Shown: piece by piece, positions 9,143 to 17,843 of the stretch
Position numbering within the stretch: the first letter of the stretch is position 1
Layout: each line of letters begins with the position of its first letter
DNA from: Roseibium denhamense
Lineage (GTDB): Bacteria; Pseudomonadota; Alphaproteobacteria; Rhizobiales; Stappiaceae
DNA length: 64,000 bases
NCBI RefSeq assembly: GCF_009711415.1
Contig: NZ_SMLZ01000116.1
Location: 301,564-365,563, forward strand
Direction: 5' to 3'
The notes under the pieces: generated by a model
Told to the model about the DNA's origin: nothing
Seen by the model: only the letters and a program-made list of their open reading frames with translations
The model's database searches: none
Translations under genes and position numbers: made by a program

Positions 9143-10498
9143 TTATGCGCCGGAGTTGCAGGTGCCGAGGGCACCGCCCGCAAACTGCGGATGATCCGGA
9201 GCGTAGGTGACCTGCTCAACCGGGGTCACTTCCACGATTTCGAGAAGGTCGAACTCCGAAGTCGGGTTCTCTTTCCCTTTCACGACCAGAACATCCTTGA
9301 AGCACTGGTGGTCTTCAGCGCGGTACAAGGTCTTGCCGTTACCCAAGCCGTCGAACTCGAAGCCTTCGAGCGCCTCGACAACGCCGCACGGATTGAAGGT
9401 TCCAGCCCGCTCACACGCATCAGCGTAAAGCAGCGCCTGAACGTAGCAAGTGTGGGCAGCCTGGCTCGGCGGGAAGCCGTACTTCTGACCGAACGACTGA
9501 ACGAATGCCTTGGAGCCTTCGTCCTGAAGCGACCAGTGCCAGTTGGTGGACCCAAAGATGCCCTTAACGTTCTCACCGGCACCCTTCGCCATCAAACGCG
9601 AGTAAAGCGGAACGATAATTTCGAAGTTCTTGCCGTTTACGACCTTGTCGCGCAGGCCAAATTGAACCGCGTTGGTGAGTGAGTTCACCATGTTGCCGCC
9701 GTAGTGGTTGAGCACCAGAACGTCGGCATCTGACTGAAGCACAGGCGTGATGTAAGCGGAGAAGTCCGTCGCTGCGAGCGGCGTCTTGACGGTCTCGACC
9801 GTTTCCCAACCCATTGCCTCGGTGGATTCCTTCACCGCCTGCTCTGTGGTGTAACCCCAGTTGTAGTCCGCAGTCAGGTGATAGGCCTTGCGGTCTGCGC
9901 CGTAGGCGTTCTTCAACACCGGAGCAAGTGCTGCGCCGGACATGTAGGAGTTGAAGAAGTGACGGAACCCGTTGGCACGGCGGTCTTTACCGGTGGTGTC
10001 GTTTGAGTGGGTAAGACCCGCCATGAAGATGACGCCGGCTTCCTGGCAGAGCGCCTGCACGGCGACGGCCACGCCGGAGGACGAGCCGCCGGTGATCATG
10101 ACGGCGCCGTCTTTTTCGATCATGGACTTTGCGGATGCGCGGGCGGCGTCCGATTTCGTCTGCGTATCACCGGTTACATACTCGACTTTCTTGCCGAGAA
10201 TACCGGATCCCTTCAGCGCCTTGGATGAAAAGGTGTTCATCATCCCGCCATCGCCTTCACCATTCAGGTGCTCGACAGCAAGCTCGTAGGCGCGCAGTTC
10301 ATCGGCCCCTTCATCTGCGTACGGGCCGGATTGCGGCACGTTGAAGCCAAGGGTCACCGTCGAGCCGGTCGGCTCGTTCAGGTAACCTTGCGCCCAAGCG
10401 CGGCTGGTTAGGATCGTCGGCATGGCAAGAGCCGTGCCGCCGAGGGCGCCAGCGCGCAGAATGGAACGACGATTTAGGGGTTTGCGAATTAAGCTCAT
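9143..10498 (-). CDS. Periplasmic amino-acid/amide-type ABC substrate-binding protein
   Basis: 451 residues. The ATG at 10498 is set by a strong ribosome binding site (GGGAGGAAAGT). The N-terminus carries a twin-arginine-like signal (NRRSILRAGALGG) ending in SRAWAQ, so the protein is exported, perhaps folded, by Tat. The rest is a type 1 periplasmic binding fold of the LivK/AmiC/UrtA class (LGFNVPQSGPYADEG; ITGGSSSGVAVAVQ; DYNWGYTTEQAVKES). It is larger than E. coli LivK (about 370 residues). It heads the operon livH-M-G-F. The substrate could be a branched-chain amino acid, amide, urea or another small molecule. Confidence 0.88.
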   Translation of the reverse strand: MSLIRKPLNRRSILRAGALGGTALAMPTILTSRAWAQGYLNEPTGSTVTLGFNVPQSGPYADEGADELRAYELAVEHLNGEGDGGMMNTFSSKALKGSGILGKKVEYVTGDTQTKSDAARASAKSMIEKDGAVMITGGSSSGVAVAVQALCQEAGVIFMAGLTHSNDTTGKDRRANGFRHFFNSYMSGAALAPVLKNAYGADRKAYHLTADYNWGYTTEQAVKESTEAMGWETVETVKTPLAATDFSAYITPVLQSDADVLVLNHYGGNMVNSLTNAVQFGLRDKVVNGKNFEIIVPLYSRLMAKGAGENVKGIFGSTNWHWSLQDEGSKAFVQSFGQKYGFPPSQAAHTCYVQALLYADACERAGTFNPCGVVEALEGFEFDGLGNGKTLYRAEDHQCFKDVLVVKGKENPTSEFDLLEIVEVTPVEQVTYAPDHPQFAGGALGTCNSGA

Positions 10499-10981
10499 AC
10501 TTTCCTCCCAGAAAGGCAGGGCACACCACCTCGGTGCACCCGGAACAGCTGTACAGCCGCAAGCAGACCGGCTGTTCCCCGATCGGCGCACCGATTCCTC
10601 AGGCCAGAACTGCAAGCTGGGCAGACTGTAAAAAATGAGGGGAAGAAACGGCAATACGACTATCGGCGCGCCTGCATTCCGGCTTTATTATACTTATGAA
10701 GTAGACAGCATACTTTTTGAAGAAATCAGCACAAATATGCTGCGTCGCAATATTTTATTTAATCATAAAATACATATACTTATCGTAATTTATATTGCGC
10801 CGCACTATTCCGTTTACGTAAAGGTTATAAAGAGCAAGACTTTCAGAAACTTAGACCAAAGACTGAGCCCCTGGAACCAATGAGGCGGCCTTGAAGGGCT
10901 CATCCGCCGTTTGACCCTTGCATTGGCGCATCCTAAAGTTGCGCCGCGTCCATCGAGCTTCACGAAAACATCAGGCGGATC
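10499..10981. other. AT-rich divergent regulatory region
   Basis: About 480 bases without a gene, notably AT-rich at 10690-10830 compared with its surroundings. On the minus strand a perfect TATAAT lies at 10692-10687, a possible -10 for the transporter operon without a good -35. The palindrome TTTACGTAAA at 10813-10822 (followed by GG) recurs at 53812 and may be an operator. Confidence 0.4.
10911..10939 (+). promoter_or_regulatory. Possible sigma-70 promoter for the FMN-binding gene
   Basis: TTGACC, a 17-base spacer and TAAAGT, placing the transcript start about 36 bases before the ATG at 10982. The -10 is only four of six to consensus. Confidence 0.35.
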
Positions 10982-11590
10982 ATGACACTTATTAAGTCTT
11001 TGGAAGACCTGCAGGCTCTTTATGGGCTGCCGCAGGAAGCAGCGATGATCAAAGAGATCGACCATCTCAACCACGGTTACCGCAAGATCATCGAGACCGC
11101 GAAGTTCTGCACGCTTTCGACTGCCGGCCCGGAAGGGCTTGATTGTTCGCCCCGCGGTGATGCTGGGCCCGTTGTGAGAGTTCAGGACGAGCGCACGCTG
11201 CTCATGCCGGACAGGCGCGGCAACAACCGGATCGATTCTCTCCGCAACATCATCCGCGACCCGCGCGTCTCACTCATGTTCATGATTACTGGCTGGACGA
11301 ATGTTCTGCGGATTAACGGAACAGCCGTGATTTCCGCGGAAGATGATCTTCTGAATTCTTTCGCGATCGATAACCAAAAGCCAAGATCGGTGATTATCAT
11401 CACCATCCAATCCGTGTATTTTCAATGTGCCCGGGCCATTATGCGCGCAGATTTGTGGGACGCGGACGACCAGTCCGGCTTGAATGACTTGCCGACACCG
11501 GGCGGGATCATGAAGGAAATCAAAGATGGCTTCGATGCTGCTGCCTATGATCGCGAATGGCCGGAACGGGCCGCCAAAACCATGTGGTAG
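10982..11590 (+). CDS. Pyridoxamine 5'-phosphate oxidase-related FMN-binding protein
   Basis: 202 residues. A split-barrel flavin-binding protein of the MSMEG_1061-like group: FCTLSTAGPEGLDCSPRGDAGPVV and the RRGNNRIDSLRNIIRDPRVSL-type segment are typical, with TVLRINGTA-like NVLRINGTAVIS after it. The function of this subfamily is unknown; members bind FMN or F420-like cofactors. It ends six bases before the agmatine deiminase gene, so the two are likely an operon. Confidence 0.8.
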   Translation: MTLIKSLEDLQALYGLPQEAAMIKEIDHLNHGYRKIIETAKFCTLSTAGPEGLDCSPRGDAGPVVRVQDERTLLMPDRRGNNRIDSLRNIIRDPRVSLMFMITGWTNVLRINGTAVISAEDDLLNSFAIDNQKPRSVIIITIQSVYFQCARAIMRADLWDADDQSGLNDLPTPGGIMKEIKDGFDAAAYDREWPERAAKTMW

Positions 11591-11596
11591 CAAACC

Positions 11597-12712
11597 ATGA
11601 ACCGGCCGCGCCGCCGGTTCCTGAAGTCCAGTGCCGCGTTAGCCGCTGGAATTATAGCGGCCCGCTGGGACATGATCGGAGGCTCTGCCATGGCGCAACC
11701 CAATCCGCTGCCGGAGGGCTTCCGTGTGCCGGCTGAAGACATACCGCATCTGCGCACTTTCATGCAGTGGCCGGTTCTGGGGCCCGCCCATGATGACGCG
11801 GATTTTGTCGACTATCTGCAAGATACAATTGCCCGCATCGCCAACACAATCGCCGCTTTTGAACCTGTTGTCCTTTTGATGGGAAAGCAACATATCGGCG
11901 CAGCCCGGCAATTTGTCTCAAACGATGTTGAGATCTGGGACGTTCCCACCGACGATTTGTGGTGCCGGGACTCCGGACCGCTTTTTGCCCGGAACGATCG
12001 CGGCGGCCAGGCCGTCGTCAATCTCAACTTCAATGGCTGGGGAGACCGGATGGCGAACCCGAATGACCGTTTGGTCGCCGCGCGGGTCGCAGAACGGCTT
12101 GATTTGCCGGTTTTCGATAGCGGCATAGTGGGAGAGCCCGGAGGCGTCGAATGGGATGGAGACGGGACGCTTCTTGCGCACGAAAGCAGTTGGGTCAATC
12201 CAAATCGTAACACTCTCGGCCGGTCAGAAATCGAGGCGCGGCTGCTGCGGGCGTATGGCGCCGAAAAAATGATCTGGGCGCCGGGCGTCGCGGGTCAGGA
12301 TATCACTGATGATCATATTGATGCGCTTGCCCGTTTCACCGAACCGGGCACAGTCCTGTTCCAGGCCCCCTACCCGGACGATGATGACGTGTTTTCCAAT
12401 TCAGCGCGGGTCACCTTGGATATCCTGAAAACGGCTCGAGATGCGCGCGGGCGGCGTCTTGAGATTGTCGAGGTCCCCTCACCCGAATACCCGCGGATAG
12501 ATGACGAAGAGTTTGTCAGCTCATATGCCAACTACTATGTCTGCAACGGTGCCGTGATCTGCGCGGAGTTTGGCGATATGGACACCAATCAAGAGACTAT
12601 CCAGACGCTGAAGGACCTTTATCCGGACCGGGAGGTCGTCAGCTTGAATGTGGACGCGCTCGGCGAAACCGGGGGCGGCATTCATTGCGCGACCCAGCAG
12701 CAGCCCGCCTAA
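11597..12712 (+). CDS. Exported agmatine deiminase family protein
   Basis: 371 residues. The N-terminus MNRPRRRFLKSSAALAAG is a clear twin-arginine signal with a likely cleavage after SAMAQ, so this is a periplasmic enzyme. The mature part is a guanidine-modifying pentein: WPVLGP, DVPTDDLWCRDSGPLFA, NFNGWGDR, EPGGVEWDGDGTLL, VAGQDITDDHIDALARF and the catalytic Cys364 in GGGIHCATQQQP. The family hydrolyses agmatine to N-carbamoylputrescine and ammonia. Cytosolic AguA has no signal peptide, so this is a distinct exported variant; its true substrate could be another guanidine. It lies six bases after the FMN-binding gene. Confidence 0.87.
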   Translation: MNRPRRRFLKSSAALAAGIIAARWDMIGGSAMAQPNPLPEGFRVPAEDIPHLRTFMQWPVLGPAHDDADFVDYLQDTIARIANTIAAFEPVVLLMGKQHIGAARQFVSNDVEIWDVPTDDLWCRDSGPLFARNDRGGQAVVNLNFNGWGDRMANPNDRLVAARVAERLDLPVFDSGIVGEPGGVEWDGDGTLLAHESSWVNPNRNTLGRSEIEARLLRAYGAEKMIWAPGVAGQDITDDHIDALARFTEPGTVLFQAPYPDDDDVFSNSARVTLDILKTARDARGRRLEIVEVPSPEYPRIDDEEFVSSYANYYVCNGAVICAEFGDMDTNQETIQTLKDLYPDREVVSLNVDALGETGGGIHCATQQQPA

Positions 12713-12827
12713 CAGAGAGCGGCGCGCACTTCCGGACGCCTTTAGTGTAAGCGCCCTGTCGAATCCTGGTGCAGTTTGGTGATAGGATTACCCCTGATTG
12801 AATTTGCGCATCAGGGAGATGAAAGGA

Positions 12828-13253
12828 ATGCCAAGCATCCGGTTTCAAGACCTCTGGGATCACCATCCATACCCCCGCAGTCCTTGCGACACCCGCCACT
12901 TCTCGAACCAATGCGCCATTCGGATGGGCGTTGCCCTGAGCGGCGCCGGTGTCAGTTTGACAACTTTCACCGGGGCCAAATGCTATCCGGGCCTCAGGCA
13001 CGACCCGAAGCATATCTTGCGCGCTGAGGAACTTGCAGAGTGGATTGCAGCCCGGCCCCGGACCTTTGGCACCCGGTCCGTTCATCAACGCGCCTCCGCC
13101 AGTGACTTTGACAATAAGAAAGGGATTGTCTTCATTAAGGACGGATGGGGCGCCGGCGACCATATCGATGTTTGGAATGGCCGCAGCATGAAAGGCGGTC
13201 AACTGGATTGGTTCGCGCGCGGGGTGGAAGTATGGTTTTGGGAACTCGAGTAG
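12828..13253 (+). CDS. Tae4-family T6SS amidase effector, orphan
   Basis: 141 residues starting at an ATG with GGAG nine bases upstream. It matches the type VI secretion amidase effector 4 family: catalytic Cys29 in NQCAIRMG and His112-x-Asp114 in GDHIDVWNG, an NlpC/P60-like cysteine peptidase arrangement. Tae4 enzymes cut the D-Glu-mDAP peptide bond of peptidoglycan in rival cells and are neutralised by a periplasmic immunity protein. There is no signal peptide, as expected for a T6SS cargo. The last 22 bases overlap the next gene, which encodes a lipoprotein. No T6SS structural gene is in the window. Confidence 0.85.
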   Translation: MPSIRFQDLWDHHPYPRSPCDTRHFSNQCAIRMGVALSGAGVSLTTFTGAKCYPGLRHDPKHILRAEELAEWIAARPRTFGTRSVHQRASASDFDNKKGIVFIKDGWGAGDHIDVWNGRSMKGGQLDWFARGVEVWFWELE

Positions 13254-13729
13254 CAGCAGCTCTTATTGCCTTAGCGCTCTCAAGCGCCTGCGTGCCCTGG
13301 GACACGGGCAGTGAACTCGAAACCGCAACGATCATGGGCAAATCGGTCACACTCGTCCAATCCGGCGGCACCTGTGTCCTGCGGGCATTTGGCGAAACAC
13401 AAGATGTGTCACTGCGCGTCGGCACACCTTGTGCGTTTCAACGGGCTGATGGAAAGCCGCAGATTTATGAATTTCCCGAGCTTGGCGGCACATCTGTTGC
13501 CGTGATCGTCGGAACACCCATTTCCGACAGCAAACGGGCGGACTATGACCTATCCGAAACAGAGCCCTGTTTCAGCAACGCGCAGGGAATCACTTTGACG
13601 CGGCGCGTTGTTCATGTGTCCGACGCCATCGCCGAAAACGGCCTTTGGTGCAAGAATATCGGAATGGACCGCCGGTTCTTTTTCGGCTTTGCCGAAGACC
13701 TGAGTGGCGCACGGCAATCCGCACAGTGA
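13232..13729 (+). CDS. Small lipoprotein, candidate immunity protein to Tae4
   Basis: 165 residues. The ATG at 13232 lies inside the end of the Tae4 gene and has GGAAG just upstream, so translation is coupled. The N-terminus has a hydrophobic segment ending in SSAC (Cys20), an acceptable lipoprotein signal, which would place the protein at the periplasmic face of a membrane. Four further cysteines (about 48, 67, 112 and 139) could form disulfides. I do not recognise the fold; it does not look like the known helical Tai4 immunity family. The role as antidote is inferred only from overlap and location. Confidence 0.65.
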   Translation: MVLGTRVAAALIALALSSACVPWDTGSELETATIMGKSVTLVQSGGTCVLRAFGETQDVSLRVGTPCAFQRADGKPQIYEFPELGGTSVAVIVGTPISDSKRADYDLSETEPCFSNAQGITLTRRVVHVSDAIAENGLWCKNIGMDRRFFFGFAEDLSGARQSAQ

Positions 13730-13883
13730 CGCTACGCTGGCAATCAGCTTTGGGGAGCTGGAGGAAATGCATCCCCTAAAATCAACATTAGAAACAGCTG
13801 CAAATGCAGACCCTGCCTTGGCTCGAAGATCAAACGGGCCCATATGTTACCAACATCTCTTTTGCGTCTCAGCAGGATACAGA

Positions 13884-15926
13884 ATGTCTCAAAACCCATT
13901 GCTTACAGACTGGACAACCCCTTTCGATTTGCCGCCTTTTGACGACATTGCACCATCCCATTTCGAGGAAGCGTTTGACGCGGCAATGTCGGAAGCCAGA
14001 TCCGAGATCGACGGGATCGCGCAGGACACAACGGCGCCGACCTTCACAAATACGATCATCGCTTTGGAAAAGTCGGGCAAGCGGCTTACAAAGGTGGCAG
14101 GAACATTCTTTAATTTGTCCGGCGCCCACACCAATCCGGAGCTACAGGAAATCGAACGCAAGATCGCTCCCAAAATTGCGAGGCACGCGTCCGAAACGCT
14201 TCTCAATCCGGATCTCTTCCAACGCATCGCAACACTGTGGGAGCAGCGGGACACTTTGGACCTTTCGGTGGAAGACCTGAAGGTGCTGGAACGGTATTGG
14301 AAAATGTTTCAACGGGCCGGAGCCGGACTCGATGATGCCGGGAAGACGCGGATGGCCGAGATCTCTCAGCGCCTCGCGACCCTTGGCACATCCTTTTCAC
14401 AGAATGTCCTGAAGGATGAAGCCGACTTCCAGCTGGTGCTTGAAACCGAGGAAGACCGCGCCGGCTTGCCCGATTTTCTTCTCGCTGCGGCCTCCGAAGC
14501 CGCCAAGGAGCGCGGCCTTGACGGCAAACATGTGATCACGCTTTCCAGATCGTCAATCGAACCTTTCCTGCAGTTTTCAACCAACCGTCGCCTGCGTGAG
14601 GAAGCTTTCAAAGGCTGGACGTCGCGCGGCGAAACCGGCGGAGACACGGACAATAACGACGTCCTGAAAGAAACACTGGTTTTGCGCAAGGAAAAAGCCA
14701 AGTTGCTTGGCTTTGACAGTTTTGCAGCGTTCAAGCTTGACGACACGATGGCAAAGACACCGGCAAATGTGCGTGATCTGCTGACACGGGTCTGGACGCC
14801 AGGCCTCGAACGCGCTGAAGAGGAACGGCAAAAACTGGCGGATATGGCCGTCCAACTCGGTGAAAACCACCCGATCGAAGCCTGGGACTGGCGCTACTAT
14901 TCGGAGAAGGTCCGCAAAGCGGAGCATGATCTGGATGAAACGGAGTTAAAGCCTTACTTCCCGCTGGAGAATATGATCACCGCTGCGTTCGATACGGCAA
15001 CCCGCCTTTTCGGTGTGACCTTCAAGGAACTGTCCGATGTCCCGGTCTACCACAGGGATGTCCGGGTTTGGGAGGTTTTGGCCGCGAATGGTGAGCACGC
15101 AGGCCTATTTCTCGGAGACTATTTTGCCAGGCCGTCCAAGCGCTCAGGCGCGTGGATGAGTGCGTTCCGCTCACAGCACAAGCTGGACGGCAATGTGACC
15201 CCGATCATCGTGAATGTCATGAACTTTTCAAAGGGTGCCCCGGGCGAGGCTGCGCTCCTAACCTTTGACGATGCGCGGACGCTTTTCCACGAGTTCGGGC
15301 ACGCGCTCCACGGGCTGCTTTCGGATGTCACCTATCCGATGATCTCCGGAACAAGTGTCCCGCGGGACTTTGTTGAACTGCCGTCACAGCTCTATGAGCA
15401 CTGGCTGTCCGAACCGGAAATCCTGTCCAAATACGCGGTTCACTACAAAACCGGTGAGCCAATCCCGCGGTCCCTATTGGACAAGGTCCTTTCCGCCTCA
15501 AACTTTAATCAGGGCTTTCAGACCGTCGAATACACCTCATCGGCCCTTATCGATCTTGAACTGCACCTTCTGGACGATCCGGACACCCTGGATACCGGGA
15601 GCTTCGAAAAGCAAGAGCTGGAAAAGCTCGGCATGCCAAGCGCCATTACACTCCGGCACCGGATCCCGCATTTCCAGCACATCTTCTCCGGCGATGGCTA
15701 TTCGGCCGGCTATTACAGCTACATGTGGTCCGAAGTGATGGATGCCGATGCCTTTGGCGCCTTTGAGGAAAAAGGCGATATCTTTGACAAGGAAACGGCT
15801 GCAAAGCTGCTCAAACATATCTACTCAGCAGGCGGGAGGCCCGATCCGGAAGAGACCTATGTGGCCTTCCGCGGACGACCGCCAAAGATCGACGCCCTTT
15901 TGGAAAAACGCGGGTTGTCCGCTTAG
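13884..15926 (+). CDS. M3 family oligopeptidase (oligopeptidase A / Dcp type)
   Basis: 680 residues from the ATG at 13884, with AGGA upstream; the frame stays open further up but has no better start. A zinc metallopeptidase: HEFGHALHG supplies the HExxH zinc site in the thimet-oligopeptidase fold, with the downstream Glu helix in FVELPSQLYEHWL. PRDFVELPSQ, YSAGYYSYMWSEVMDADAF and the C-terminal substrate-closing region are all present. It degrades short peptides in the cytoplasm, including signal-peptide fragments. The length is that of a full PrlC/OpdA-type enzyme. Confidence 0.92.
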   Translation: MSQNPLLTDWTTPFDLPPFDDIAPSHFEEAFDAAMSEARSEIDGIAQDTTAPTFTNTIIALEKSGKRLTKVAGTFFNLSGAHTNPELQEIERKIAPKIARHASETLLNPDLFQRIATLWEQRDTLDLSVEDLKVLERYWKMFQRAGAGLDDAGKTRMAEISQRLATLGTSFSQNVLKDEADFQLVLETEEDRAGLPDFLLAAASEAAKERGLDGKHVITLSRSSIEPFLQFSTNRRLREEAFKGWTSRGETGGDTDNNDVLKETLVLRKEKAKLLGFDSFAAFKLDDTMAKTPANVRDLLTRVWTPGLERAEEERQKLADMAVQLGENHPIEAWDWRYYSEKVRKAEHDLDETELKPYFPLENMITAAFDTATRLFGVTFKELSDVPVYHRDVRVWEVLAANGEHAGLFLGDYFARPSKRSGAWMSAFRSQHKLDGNVTPIIVNVMNFSKGAPGEAALLTFDDARTLFHEFGHALHGLLSDVTYPMISGTSVPRDFVELPSQLYEHWLSEPEILSKYAVHYKTGEPIPRSLLDKVLSASNFNQGFQTVEYTSSALIDLELHLLDDPDTLDTGSFEKQELEKLGMPSAITLRHRIPHFQHIFSGDGYSAGYYSYMWSEVMDADAFGAFEEKGDIFDKETAAKLLKHIYSAGGRPDPEETYVAFRGRPPKIDALLEKRGLSA

Positions 15927-15947
15927 GTTTCTGCCATCTTGAGAGCA

Positions 15948-15971
15948 CAGGCTGAGGGATACCGCAGCCTG
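15948..15971 (+). other. Hairpin after the oligopeptidase gene
   Basis: CAGGCTG pairs with CAGCCTG across a ten-base loop, 21 bases after the M3 stop codon. No T-run follows, so it may be a weak terminator or 3'-end stabiliser. Confidence 0.35.
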
Positions 15972-16005
15972 GCCTCCCCCGCCTAACCGTGGACAAATAG
16001 CAATT

Positions 16006-16380
16006 TTGAACCAGCTTTTCCCCCAATCCCGCTTGGCACTTGCAGCCGGTGGCATCGCAGGTGCTATGGGTGTCGCAGGCCTTGCCGCCGCCGCCCATGC
16101 GGATCCGTCGGGCCGTCTCGAAACAGCGGCCCAAATGCTTGTGTTTCACGCCCCCGTATTCCTCGCCATTGGGCTGTGGGTGCGTGTTCTTGCCACAAGG
16201 CTTCTCGTGCTCGCGGCCGTCATGCTCTTTGCCGGGCTGGCCTTATTCTGCGGCGATCTGGCAATGCGCGTCTTCGGCGGAACACGCCTGTTCCCGGGAG
16301 CTGCTCCCATTGGCGGAATGACGATTATTGCCGGCTGGGTGATTGTCGTCCTCTGCGCTTTACGACCCCACCTCAGGTGA
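16006..16380 (+). CDS. DUF423 small membrane protein
   Basis: 124 residues with four hydrophobic segments. The pattern RLALAAGGIAGAMGVAGLAAAAH, QMLVFHAPVFLAIGL and the final GWVIVVLCAL match the YgdD/DUF423 family, whose function is unknown. The start is uncertain: the frame offers TTG at 16006 or TTG at 16033, and an ATG at 16066 would cut off the conserved first helix. I kept 16006. It ends 47 bases before the P450 gene. Confidence 0.75.
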   Translation: MNQLFPQSRLALAAGGIAGAMGVAGLAAAAHADPSGRLETAAQMLVFHAPVFLAIGLWVRVLATRLLVLAAVMLFAGLALFCGDLAMRVFGGTRLFPGAAPIGGMTIIAGWVIVVLCALRPHLR

Positions 16381-16427
16381 CTAAAAGGTCAGCCGGACGT
16401 TTTTTTTGCAGTTATTTGGATCGTTGT

Positions 16428-17843
16428 GTGACCGCTGAGACCGTGAAACCTGCGCCTGAGACCAATGGCGCGCCCCAGGACTTCGTGCCTCCCTATCCGC
16501 ACCGGTTCGAAACGCTGCCCCCGGTATGGAAATTGATCGGGCTGGCAAAAAAGAACTTCCTGGCAATCTGGACCGAGTCGGATTTCCAAAGCCGCCTGCG
16601 CAGCAAAAAAGTCATCAACCGAGAACTTTTTGTCGTGAACCGGCCGGATGTCGTGCGCGAAGCCTTTCAAACCCGCCATAAGGAACTTCAGCGGAAAAGC
16701 CCGCAAATGCGGCATTCGCTCGAACCGCTCCTTGGCGATGGGCTGTTTGTGAGCGACAGCGACACGTGGACCAAGCGCCGAAAGGTTGTCGCGCCAATCA
16801 TTCACGGCTCACGCGTGCCCGGCTTTGCTCCGATTATGATCGAGACCATAGAGGAGAAGCGGGCCGACTGGGCGGGATTGCCGGACGGCTCAGAGGTCAA
16901 TGTCCTGGCTGAAATGGGACACCTGACCGCAGAAATCATTTGCCGCACCATCTTCGGCCGGACGCTTGGAAAAGACTATGCCAGTGAGGTTGTCCAAGGG
17001 TTTGCGGACTATCAAAAGCACATCGATCAGGTTGAAATCATTTCGCTTTTCGGACTGCCGGACTGGTTGCCGCGTTACCGCCGCCGGTCCGTCCGAAGTT
17101 CGATCAAACGGATCCTGACCGTTCTCGACGAAATCATCGATAGCTACGCGCAGCAAAAGGAAAGCGGCGAGGACTCCGTTATCGGAGGCCTGCTGGAGGC
17201 CCGGGACGAAGACGGCAAACCGCTCAGCCGGGCAGCGATTCGCAACGAGGCGGCCGTCATTTTCATGGCCGGGCACGAAACCACCGCCAATACGCTCGCC
17301 TGGGCCTGGTATCTGTTGTCACAAAGTGACCGGGTCCGCGCCAAACTGCAAAAGGAACTCGATACGGTTCTTCAAGGCCGAACCCCGGCGTTTTCAGATG
17401 TGCCGAATCTTCCTTACACGAAGGCAGTTATCGAAGAAACGCTGAGACTGTACCCGCCCGTCCCTATCCTGGCGCGCGAGGCAATGGTCGACACTTCGAT
17501 CAGCGGAAAACCGGTGCCGAGGGGTTCGCTTGTGCTGGTCGTTCCCTGGTTGATGCACCGCAGCCCGAAACTGTGGCATGCGCCGGATGCGTTCCGCCCC
17601 GAACGCTTCATCAACCCGAAGGCAAAAAAACCGAACAAATACGGCTATGTTCCCTTCAGCATCGGTCCGCGCATTTGCGCAGGGCTTCAGTTCGGGATGA
17701 CGGAATCCATTTTAAGTCTCGCCATGCTTGCCCAAAGCTTCGATCTGACATTGAAAGACGGGACGGATGTCCAGCCGGTCGCCCGGCTGACGCTGAGGCC
17801 GGGCGATGAGTTGCCAATGAATGTTCACGCACGCCATCCATGA
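16428..17843 (+). CDS. Cytochrome P450
   Basis: 471 residues from a GTG at 16428; the frame runs open into the DUF423 gene but has no better start. All P450 landmarks are visible: the C-helix WTKRRK heme-propionate contact, the I-helix oxygen-activation motif AGHETTA, the K-helix ETLR, PERF, and the heme-thiolate loop FSIGPRICAG with Cys417. FSIGPR has Pro where most have Gly-Lys/Gly-Arg, still within range. It resembles bacterial CYP4/CYP102-like fatty-chain hydroxylases by general layout, but the substrate is not assignable. The stop overlaps the start of the acyltransferase gene by four bases (ATGA), a strong hint that both act on the same lipid. Confidence 0.92.
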   Translation: MTAETVKPAPETNGAPQDFVPPYPHRFETLPPVWKLIGLAKKNFLAIWTESDFQSRLRSKKVINRELFVVNRPDVVREAFQTRHKELQRKSPQMRHSLEPLLGDGLFVSDSDTWTKRRKVVAPIIHGSRVPGFAPIMIETIEEKRADWAGLPDGSEVNVLAEMGHLTAEIICRTIFGRTLGKDYASEVVQGFADYQKHIDQVEIISLFGLPDWLPRYRRRSVRSSIKRILTVLDEIIDSYAQQKESGEDSVIGGLLEARDEDGKPLSRAAIRNEAAVIFMAGHETTANTLAWAWYLLSQSDRVRAKLQKELDTVLQGRTPAFSDVPNLPYTKAVIEETLRLYPPVPILAREAMVDTSISGKPVPRGSLVLVVPWLMHRSPKLWHAPDAFRPERFINPKAKKPNKYGYVPFSIGPRICAGLQFGMTESILSLAMLAQSFDLTLKDGTDVQPVARLTLRPGDELPMNVHARHP

